From Candidatus Acidiferrales bacterium (GTDB lineage Bacteria; Acidobacteriota; Terriglobia; Acidiferrales; UBA7541), in NCBI GenBank assembly GCA_030044295.1, contig JASHWB010000292.1, positions 1 through 10,371 of the forward strand: DNA of 10,371 nucleotides. The letters are read 5' to 3'. This document shows positions 1-5,029 of the stretch, piece by piece. Each line of letters begins with the position of its first letter. Within the stretch, counting starts at the first letter, position 1. The notes beneath the pieces were generated by a model. That model was not told where the DNA came from. It did not search any database and was given only the letters and a program-made list of their open reading frames with translations. Both the position numbers and the translations under genes were made by a program.

Positions 1-443
1 TCGACGGTGGTCTCCCCTTCCAGGTGGCGCAAGGCTTCACGGAGCATGATCTCCGCGCATTCGCGCAAGGGGAACGCGGCAATCCCGGTACCGACTGCCG
101 GAAAGGCAATTGTTTTTAGGCCTTTCTGCGCCGCAATCCGTAAGCTATGGGCCGTTGAGCTCCGCAGCGTGAGTGCAGATGTGCGCCCGCCGAGCTCCAT
201 GCTGGCGGCGTGAATCACGTGGTGCGCCTTCAAATTTCCTCCAGAGGTAATCGCCGCTCCGCCGAGCGGAATCGCGCCAATCTCGTCGCATTCCGCCTGG
301 ATTTGCGGACCGCCCTTCCGGCGAATCGCGCCGGCGACACCGCCGCCGAGCTTCAGATCGTTGTTAGCAGCATTGACGATTGCATCAGTCTCCATTTCCG
401 TCAGATCACCCTGCAAGAGTTCGATGCGATCACGCGCGTTCAT
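1..443 (-). CDS. Macro-domain protein (O-acetyl-ADP-ribose deacetylase-like), 3' end outside window
   Basis: This partial gene has 147 codons in the window and runs off the left edge; I translated it by hand because its end lies outside. It starts MNARDRIELLQGDLTEMETD and shows the macro-domain signatures. These are the ligand loop AIVNAANNDLKLGGGVAGAI (about residues 21-40), with the Asn pair and Gly-rich segment of MacroD/YmdB-type hydrolases, and AVGTGIAGFP (116-125), the second phosphate/ribose loop. Such proteins bind ADP-ribose and often remove acetyl from O-acetyl-ADP-ribose or ADP-ribose from proteins; activity here is inferred from the family. The ATG (443-441) overlaps the TGA of the upstream dehydrogenase-like gene in an ATGA arrangement, which implies translational coupling. 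It is the third gene of the small operon led by the candidate selenoprotein. Confidence 0.9.
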   Translation of the reverse strand, partial: MNARDRIELLQGDLTEMETDAIVNAANNDLKLGGGVAGAIRRKGGPQIQAECDEIGAIPLGGAAITSGGNLKAHHVIHAASMELGGRTSALTLRSSTAHSLRIAAQKGLKTIAFPAVGTGIAAFPLRECAEIMLREALRHLEGETTV

Positions 444-1045
444 GAAAAATGGGCTTTCTCGGTTGCCGGTGGCTCATTCGCCATCTCAATTTCACTTCTG
501 GGTGCGAACCCCAGCGTGCGCGCAAAATCCTCGCACATTTGCGCGGTGCGGTCGCTGGTCTTCGGTGCGCGGATGATGTGAAGCGCTCGGTCGGGCGTGG
601 CGGACCCAGGAAAGTGAAGGCCCACACACCGTTCGGGGCAGTTTGTCATCTCCGCCAGGTGAGCGATGGAAACGGCCCGCGTCGCACTGGCGAGGATTGC
701 ATATGGCTTGGCAAATTTATCGAATATCGTGAATATCTCGAGCTGCACCTCCGCGTCTTCCGGAGCCGCTTCGATCAGCAAGTCCGCAGCACGTAAGACT
801 TTGTCGATTGACTGAACGGTGGCGAAATTCGCTGCGATCTCCCGGCCGCAAATGGTGTCGATTTCCTCGCGAGCGACGGCGGACTTCAAAGTGCCGCTGA
901 TGTGCGCTCGAGCTTGGTCTAAGCGAGCAGAGGAAACGTCCTCAAGTATCACGCAATATCTCCCGAACAGTGCGTAAGCGGCAATGTCCGTGCCCCTCGG
1001 GCCCGCTCCAATGATTCCAATCGTTTCGAAGCCTCGTTCCACCAT
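440..1045 (-). CDS. 3-hydroxyacyl-CoA dehydrogenase NAD-binding-domain protein, single domain with altered active site
   Basis: This 201-residue protein corresponds only to the N-terminal NAD-binding domain of 3-hydroxyacyl-CoA dehydrogenases (FadB/PaaH/Hbd type). The dinucleotide loop GIIGAGPRGTD lies at residues 10-20 (GxGxxG), and LLIEAAPED and GLHF (His144) are in their family positions. The protein stops where the family normally continues into the DxPGFxxNR motif and the C-terminal dimerisation/substrate domain, so that domain is absent. An ungapped comparison from GLHF with the usual GLHFFNPVxxMKLVEVV replaces the NP pair and puts His156 where the catalytic Glu sits; the SNTSS motif reads SATRA. 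A normal dehydrogenase reaction is therefore doubtful, and NAD(H) binding is the safer inference. I chose the ATG at 1045 because AAGG precedes it by about 6 nt and it leaves a 13-nt gap to the previous stop. The frame is open up to 1117, but that start would overlap the upstream gene. Confidence 0.85.
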   Translation of the reverse strand: MVERGFETIGIIGAGPRGTDIAAYALFGRYCVILEDVSSARLDQARAHISGTLKSAVAREEIDTICGREIAANFATVQSIDKVLRAADLLIEAAPEDAEVQLEIFTIFDKFAKPYAILASATRAVSIAHLAEMTNCPERCVGLHFPGSATPDRALHIIRAPKTSDRTAQMCEDFARTLGFAPRSEIEMANEPPATEKAHFS

Positions 1046-1058
1046 AGCGCCTTGGCCA

Positions 1059-1445
1059 TCAGAGGCTGTCCACTGCCTCTTCATTGAATCCCAAAATAAT
1101 TCGCTTACCTGCAACAATTACGGGCCGGCGGATCAGGTTCGGCTCCTCAGCCATCATGCGGACCGCCTCTTCGCGAGACGGGCGATTGATGTTCATCTTC
1201 TTGCGACGAAACAGCTCATTGCGTGAATTCAGAAATTCCGTGTAGTCCCGCTCTCCGATCAGCTCGTCGAGCTCGGCAGCGCTCAAGCGTTCTTTGCCCA
1301 GGTCGCGGAATAGGAGCTGGAACCCGCGCTGCTCGACGGACCGCCGAGCCTTTCGGCAAGTGGTTCACGCCGGCTTATGGAAGAATAAGACTGTCTTGGC
1401 GCGCGATCCCTTTCGCCGCGCCACATTTCGTTCCCGCGTCGCCAT
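1059..1445 (-). CDS. Candidate selenoprotein: Spx/ArsC-family thioredoxin-fold protein with UxxC motif
   Basis: Read through one in-frame TGA (1367-1365), this frame gives 128 residues, close to the usual 110-130 for Spx/ArsC/YffB proteins (PF03960). The N-terminal strand TVLFFHKPA (18-26) is followed by the TGA at residue 27 and then TTCRKARRSVEQRGF (28-42). This matches the family start KPxCxxCRKA, with TGA at the first redox Cys and the second Cys intact (Cys30). Downstream are the SR (74-75) of the family's helical region and RRPVIVAGKRIILGFNEE (106-123), which resembles the RRPII..GYNE tail of Spx more than typical arsenate reductases. A SECIS-like hairpin lies 15 nt beyond the TGA. The ATG at 1445 has AGGTGG about 10 nt upstream. 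An in-frame ATG at 1454 lies too close to that site, and GTG at 1424 is a third option. A gene caller would see only 1059-1286 from a TTG, which lacks the redox motif. It heads a tight operon. The alternative is a pseudogene with a TGC-to-TGA change. Confidence 0.75.
1331..1349 (-). promoter_or_regulatory. Putative bacterial SECIS hairpin
   Basis: On the coding (minus) strand the RNA folds as GCUCGGC-GGUCC-GUCGAGC. This is a 7-bp stem with one G-U wobble and a 5-nt apical loop opening with GG. It begins 15 nt after the in-frame UGA, and the loop begins 22 nt after it. Bacterial SECIS elements lie within the coding region just 3' of the UGA, with a G-rich short apical loop at about this distance; the E. 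coli fdhF loop also contains GGUC. A lower helix, CUUGC with GCGGG, may extend the stem through an internal loop. The match is by eye; no folding energy was computed. Confidence 0.65.
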
Positions 1446-1516
1446 TTGATTCATTCCACCTGATTTTGACCAAGACTCGATTGGAATTACAAGACATGAA
1501 AAGCGTCGGAAAGATT

Positions 1517-1522
1517 ATTATA
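1517..1522 (-). promoter_or_regulatory. Candidate -10 box (TATAAT) for the selenoprotein/3HCDH-like/macro operon
   Basis: A perfect TATAAT hexamer on the minus strand lies in the 109-bp gap between the enoyl-CoA hydratase stop (1555) and the ATG at 1445, giving a leader of about 65 nt. No good TTGACA-like -35 is present at 16-18 bp. Instead, that position is occupied by an inverted repeat, GGAAC-TTC-GTTCC (1540-1552), which could be an operator or activator site. Confidence 0.45.
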
Positions 1523-1539
1523 CCGCGTAGCTTACATAC

Positions 1540-1552
1540 GGAACGAAGTTCC
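1540..1552. repeat. Short inverted repeat GGAAC-N3-GTTCC at the -35 position
   Basis: A perfect 5-bp inverted repeat with a 3-nt centre begins 3 nt past the stop codon of the enoyl-CoA hydratase and ends exactly 17 nt upstream of the TATAAT box. No U-tract follows it, so it is a poor intrinsic terminator. Its position suits a regulator-binding site. Its left half read on the minus strand, GGAACTT, also resembles an ECF-sigma -35 element, but no convincing matching -10 was found. Confidence 0.3.
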
Positions 1553-1554
1553 TT

Positions 1555-2385
1555 CTAGTGTCCACAGAACTTCGACGGACGCTTTTCAAAAAATGCGGCT
1601 AGGCCTTCGGCGCAATCGTCGGTCAGAAAACAGTGCACCTGAAGGCGGTTTTCTTCGTCGAGCGCCTCTGCGAGTTGCCGGTGCGCGTCCCCAACCATAG
1701 TGCGTTTCACGTCTCTAAGGGCTAGAGGCGGGCCTTCGGCCACCGATTGCGCGAGTTCCTGGACCTCCTGCTCAAAGCGATCCTGTGGGCAAACTCGGCA
1801 GACGATCCCGATGCGGCAAGCTTCGGCAGCGGATATCTGTTCCGCGGTGTAAAACAGCTCCGACGCGCGCGCCAGGCCAACCAGCCGCGGCAAAAAAAAC
1901 GTGGCGCCGAAATCGGGATACAAGCCGATTCGACTGAAGGCCTGCGTGAAACTGGCGTCTTCGGACGCGATACGCAAGTCACACGCCAACGCCAGACTCA
2001 TTCCTCCGCCGGCTGCAGGACCGTTTACCGCGGCTATCACCATCTTGGGCATAGTAGCGATGGCCAGGCAGAGCTCTTTTCCCAGCTTCAGTAGTTCTTC
2101 GAGATCCTGCACGGATTTGCGCGAGCGAGCATCGCGAATGTAATCGAGGTCGCCCCCGGCGCAGAATCCGCGGCCCACCCCTGTGATCACGACCGCCCGG
2201 ACTGACCGCTCATCGCCTGCGCGAAGCAACGCCTGCACCAGCGCGCCGCACATTGCGGGATTAAATGGATTTAGCTTTTCCGGCCGGTTCAAGCGCAGCG
2301 TAACGACTGCGCCCGAACGCTCCTCCAGCACGAGCGAGTTTACTGACCGCTGCGCGGCTCCCATCGAAGCATCCGCTCCTTGCAT
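1555..2385 (-). CDS. Enoyl-CoA hydratase/isomerase (crotonase) family, PaaG-like
   Basis: This 276-residue crotonase-fold protein is full length for the family. It has the two oxyanion-hole segments, GRGFCAGGDL (71-80) and NGPAAGGGMSLALACDLRIA (121-140). The active-site loop reads AFSRIGLYPDFGATFFLPRLVG (149-170). This pattern, with Asp158 in GLxPD and the LPRLVG tail, is that of PaaG-type 2-(1,2-epoxy-phenylacetyl)-CoA isomerases rather than hydratases with two catalytic Glu residues. It probably acts on an acyl-CoA double bond or epoxide; the substrate is not readable. ATG at 2385 has almost no Shine-Dalgarno. The ATG at 2364 (Met8) has AAGGAG about 11 nt upstream and may be the real start. 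It lies 25 nt after the DNA glycosylase stop, so the two could be co-transcribed. No other phenylacetate (paa) gene is in the window. Confidence 0.9.
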   Translation of the reverse strand: MQGADASMGAAQRSVNSLVLEERSGAVVTLRLNRPEKLNPFNPAMCGALVQALLRAGDERSVRAVVITGVGRGFCAGGDLDYIRDARSRKSVQDLEELLKLGKELCLAIATMPKMVIAAVNGPAAGGGMSLALACDLRIASEDASFTQAFSRIGLYPDFGATFFLPRLVGLARASELFYTAEQISAAEACRIGIVCRVCPQDRFEQEVQELAQSVAEGPPLALRDVKRTMVGDAHRQLAEALDEENRLQVHCFLTDDCAEGLAAFFEKRPSKFCGH

Positions 2386-2410
2386 CCCCGTTTCGGAACG
2401 CCGAGTGCGC

Positions 2411-2923
2411 TTAATCTTTCAGGCTTTTTAGCAGATCGGCAAGCTTTTTGAAATATCGCTTCTTCACAGCGAGTGTGGCACCGGCGTTCTGGCTGCTCGT
2501 GGAGGGGAGAACAAAGACAGACGCTCCGTAAAGCTGCTCTTTTTGCAGGCCGAACTTGCAGGCCCGCCCGGTGAACTTCTCGTAGGCTGTTTTCCCGTTG
2601 AAGGCGATCACGCGCGGGTGCAGGTCTTCTAATTTCTGGGCCAACAGTACGCGGCCTTCGGCGAACTCCTGCCGCTCGATCTCTTCGATTCCCCGCGTGG
2701 GACGCTTAACCAAGTCCGTCATTCCAATGCCGAACTCGATGATCCTGCGATCTTCGTCATAGCTGAGAGGCTCGGGAATCACGCCGGTTTCGTAGAGCAG
2801 AGGCCAAAATGAGTTGGCCCTGCCTGCGTAGTAATGGCCCACACGCGCAGATCGGTCGCTGGGGTTGATTCCCACCAGGACCATCCTCATCCCTTTTCTT
2901 AGATAATCTGGAAGAGTCCGCAT
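2411..2923 (-). CDS. mug: Mismatch-specific uracil/thymine-DNA glycosylase (TDG/Mug family)
   Basis: This 170-residue protein, the usual length for bacterial Mug, removes uracil or thymine mispaired with G in base-excision repair. Motif 1, VGINPS (17-22), carries the catalytic-type Asn20. GHYYAGRANSFW (29-40) is the base-binding/insertion region. EFGIGMTDLVKRPT (63-76) and VIAFNGKTAYEKF (105-117) follow, and the intercalation loop is VLPSTSSQ (138-145). The loop resembles the MPSSSAR of vertebrate TDG more than the NPSGLS of E. coli Mug. FGIG.T..V.R.T and FNGK..YE.F also read like the TDG branch. This subfamily placement is by memory of motifs, not alignment. The ATG at 2923 keeps the PDYLRKGMRM leader that Mug proteins have before motif 1; ATG 2890 and 2884 are better spaced from AAAAGGG but would remove it. 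It is divergent from the sigma gene. Confidence 0.93.
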   Translation of the reverse strand: MRTLPDYLRKGMRMVLVGINPSDRSARVGHYYAGRANSFWPLLYETGVIPEPLSYDEDRRIIEFGIGMTDLVKRPTRGIEEIERQEFAEGRVLLAQKLEDLHPRVIAFNGKTAYEKFTGRACKFGLQKEQLYGASVFVLPSTSSQNAGATLAVKKRYFKKLADLLKSLKD

Positions 2924-3082
2924 GTGCAGCTAGAGTATCTAATCTGAGGCGAGGACGAACGGGCTGTTGTGCAGGGCGTTGCCCAGTCGTGTACGTCCCG
3001 AATTGGCTCGATCCAGTGGGGCGCGAATTTCTGCAGCAGAGGTGGCTGGCAAGCTGTGCTAACATTTGTGCTCGAAGGTTCA
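2924..3082. other. Divergent intergenic region between DNA glycosylase and ECF sigma gene
   Basis: This 159-bp region carries the start signals for both flanking genes. On the plus strand TGCTAACAT (3057-3065) is a possible extended -10 element for the sigma gene, but it matches only four of six bases of TATAAT and no clear -35 is present. The plus-strand frame is open from 2969, but that extension has no ribosome-binding site and no sigma-factor sequence. No small gene or RNA is supported here. Confidence 0.4.
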
Positions 3083-3724
3083 ATGATGAATGCTCCCAAG
3101 CTTAATCCGGCGCAACCAACGTTCTTGCCCTCGCACGTGGTCAAAGACGACGAACCCGCTCTGGTGGGAGCGGCAAAAGCCGGCGACATCCATGCCTTCG
3201 AGACGCTCGTCAGCCGCTATGAGCGAAAGATTTTCCGCCTGACGCAAAATATCACTCAAAACCGCGAAGACGCCGAAGATGCGATGCAGGAAGCCTTCCT
3301 GAAGGCCTACGAGCATCTGGGCGATTTCCAGGGCAATTCGCGCTTCTATACCTGGCTGGTGCGCATCGCCGTCAACCAGGCGTTGATGAAGCTGCGCCGC
3401 CGGCGCAACAACATCGTCTCGCTCGATGAAGAGGTGGACACTGGCGAGGACACGATGCCTCGCGAAGTCGAGGACTGGGGCCCTTCGCCTGAGGAGCGTT
3501 ATCAGCAGTCTGAACTCGGCGATATTCTCTCGAAAGTGATTGGAGAACTCGATCCAGCATTCCGAATCGTGTTCCAGCTCCGCGACATCGAACAATTGTC
3601 CACCGAGGAAACGGCGGAGGCGCTAGGGCTTTCGATCCCCGCGGTGAAATCGCGGTTGTTGCGCGCGAGGCTCAAGCTGCGCCACAATCTCAATCATTAT
3701 TTTCGGCGAGGGGCGACCACGTGA
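3083..3724 (+). CDS. ECF-type RNA polymerase sigma factor (RpoE-like)
   Basis: This 213-residue extracytoplasmic-function sigma factor directs RNA polymerase to a stress or envelope regulon. Region 2 spans about residues 27-108: FETLVSRYERKIFRLTQNI is the core-binding helix, REDAEDAMQEAFLKAYEHL is region 2.2, and FYTWLVRIAVNQALMKLRRRR recognises the -10. An acidic linker (about 113-143) leads to region 4 (about 144-205). That region contains the helix-turn-helix STEETAEALGLSIPAVKSRLLRARLKL, which reads the -35. The start ATG at 3083 is preceded by GAAGG about 4 nt upstream; a second ATG follows directly at 3086. Its TGA overlaps the GTG of the zinc anti-sigma gene (GTGA), so the two are co-translated. 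This is the classical regulator pair, and release of the sigma by the partner is the likely control. Confidence 0.93.
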   Translation: MMNAPKLNPAQPTFLPSHVVKDDEPALVGAAKAGDIHAFETLVSRYERKIFRLTQNITQNREDAEDAMQEAFLKAYEHLGDFQGNSRFYTWLVRIAVNQALMKLRRRRNNIVSLDEEVDTGEDTMPREVEDWGPSPEERYQQSELGDILSKVIGELDPAFRIVFQLRDIEQLSTEETAEALGLSIPAVKSRLLRARLKLRHNLNHYFRRGATT

Positions 3725-3957
3725 AGTGCAAGGACATTGTTAAGGAATTGGCCGACTACCTAGACGAGGACCTGGACTCCTCTCTTCGGGCCTCGATCGA
3801 AGAGCACCTAGGGAAATGCAAGGATTGCCGCCTTGTCGTGGATACGACGAAGCAAACCATTCAAATCTACTGCAATTCGGAGCCAGCGCCGTTGCCCGCC
3901 GAAACGCGAGTGAAGCTGCACGACGCACTGGCAAAACGCCTGCATCACCGGGCTTAG
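3721..3957 (+). CDS. Small zinc-finger anti-sigma factor (zf-HC2/ZAS domain), soluble
   Basis: This 78-residue protein has the anti-sigma zinc signature Cys3, His29, Cys33, Cys36 (H-x3-C-x2-C). It corresponds to the ZAS domain that clamps ECF sigma factors. It begins at GTG 3721 within the last codons of the sigma gene, and coupling to that gene identifies its partner. There is no transmembrane helix or periplasmic domain: after the zinc motif only about 40 residues remain, with another Cys at 51. It is thus a minimal cytoplasmic anti-sigma, in which a redox- or zinc-sensitive switch like that of RsrA/ChrR-type proteins is possible but not shown. Its TAG ends 3 bp before the stop of the convergent cyclodeaminase-family gene, so no room exists for a classical terminator. 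Confidence 0.9.
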   Translation: MKCKDIVKELADYLDEDLDSSLRASIEEHLGKCKDCRLVVDTTKQTIQIYCNSEPAPLPAETRVKLHDALAKRLHHRA

Positions 3958-3960
3958 TTT

Positions 3961-4956
3961 TTAGACGCTTCGTCCTTCCGCCGCGCGGGCTTCCTCGCCC
4001 CAGACTGGTACTTCCCTACCGATTCCTCGCTCGCGAGCGATTTCGTAGACACGGCCGGCTGTGACAACGTCTTCGATTGCGATTCCGTTTGACTTAAAAA
4101 GGGTGATTTGATCCGGATTCGTGCGCCCCGGAATTTTGCCGCTTACCACTTGTGCGATCTCACGTACCCGCGCCCATCTTGATTCGTCGTCTCCGAAGGC
4201 GTTGATCAGGTCGCCCGATTCGCGGCGAGATTGCTCGGGAGAATCGGCTGCGATAACGTCCGCACGGTTCACCGCGTCGGCGTCGACTTCGCACTTGTGC
4301 GCCACGTTAATTCCGATCGCGTTGATGTGTGCCCCACGCTCGATCGATCGGCCCTCCACGACTGGATGCGTCGCCGTCGTCGCGGTGCAGATGATGTCGG
4401 CTCCGCGAACCGCTTCGGCCGCCGTAGCGACGGGCTCGACCAAAAGTCCGATCCGAGACGACATTTCCTTGGCAAACCGCTCGCGCCGCTGTGGGTCGCG
4501 GCCGTAGGCGTGCGCTCGTTCCAACTTGCGAACGCACGCGACGGCTTCGAGTTGCGTGCGCGCTTGCGAACCAGTGCCGATAATCGCGGCTGCGCGGGCG
4601 TCTTTGCGCGCGAGGAACTTCGTGGCCACCCCGCTGGCAGCGCCGGTGCGAATTTGGCCGAGGTAATCCGCTTCAATCAGGGCAGCCATGTCACCCGTTT
4701 CCGCACTGATGAGCGGGATAACGAAGCGCGCTGCGCCTTCGGCAATCGAGTAGATTTTCAGGCCGAGATAGCCACCTTCGGAATCGGCGGCTGCCATGTA
4801 GTTGAGGATGGCCTTCCCCGGCACATGCAATCGCTGGCGTGAATGATTCGTCGCCGATCCCGCCGCCAAACGACGGAAGGAACTCTCAACCAAACCAATG
4901 GCCATAGGCATGGTGAGAATCTGCCGCACATCCGCTTCTGTCAGATACAGCGCCAT
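3961..4956 (-). CDS. Ornithine cyclodeaminase / mu-crystallin family NAD(P)-dependent enzyme
   Basis: This 331-residue protein matches the family length. Members convert ornithine to proline, reduce cyclic imines such as delta1-pyrroline-2-carboxylate, or act as alanine/lysine-type dehydrogenases; the substrate here cannot be told from sequence. The substrate-binding half has GGYLGLKIYS (61-70, Lys67) and YLGQIRTGAASGVATKFLAR (98-117, Arg103). The Rossmann half begins AAIIGTGSQARTQLEA (123-138) with GxGxxA at 127-132, then GADIICTATT (185-194) and GINVAHKCEVD (215-225). ATG 4956 is chosen because AGGAG precedes it by 9 nt. The frame continues upstream to 5013, but that stretch does not look like the family start. 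It follows the lipoprotein gene by about 73 nt on the same strand and converges on the anti-sigma gene. Confidence 0.92.
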   Translation of the reverse strand: MALYLTEADVRQILTMPMAIGLVESSFRRLAAGSATNHSRQRLHVPGKAILNYMAAADSEGGYLGLKIYSIAEGAARFVIPLISAETGDMAALIEADYLGQIRTGAASGVATKFLARKDARAAAIIGTGSQARTQLEAVACVRKLERAHAYGRDPQRRERFAKEMSSRIGLLVEPVATAAEAVRGADIICTATTATHPVVEGRSIERGAHINAIGINVAHKCEVDADAVNRADVIAADSPEQSRRESGDLINAFGDDESRWARVREIAQVVSGKIPGRTNPDQITLFKSNGIAIEDVVTAGRVYEIARERGIGREVPVWGEEARAAEGRSV

Positions 4957-5029
4957 CGTCGGAATCTCCTTTGCATTCGGCGGAGTCGTTCGGGGCCGTT
5001 GCGCAACGTCCAAATTAACAGAACTGACG

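Noticed and set aside
210..1226. Several plus-strand open frames opposite the macro and dehydrogenase-like genes
   Set aside because: They are shadows in GC-rich sequence, with no family motifs or ribosome-binding sites, while the minus-strand products are clearly recognisable.
1059..1286. A 75-residue protein starting at TTG 1286
   Set aside because: This is only the C-terminal part of the Spx/ArsC-like protein. It lacks the redox motif and a good ribosome-binding site, and homology continues upstream through the TGA.
1540..1552. Intrinsic terminator after the enoyl-CoA hydratase
   Set aside because: The stem is only 5 bp and no U-tract follows; a regulatory palindrome is the better reading.
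3047..3065. Possible sigma-54 promoter (TGGC..TGCT) before the sigma gene
   Set aside because: The invariant GG and GC are not 10 bases apart, so the -24/-12 geometry fails.
2969..3082. N-terminal extension of the sigma factor
   Set aside because: The extra residues do not look like any sigma region, and the GAAGG site supports ATG 3083.
4231..4842. A 203-residue plus-strand open frame opposite the ornithine cyclodeaminase-family gene
   Set aside because: Its composition is Arg-rich and antisense-like, it has no recognisable domain, and the opposite strand encodes an intact enzyme.
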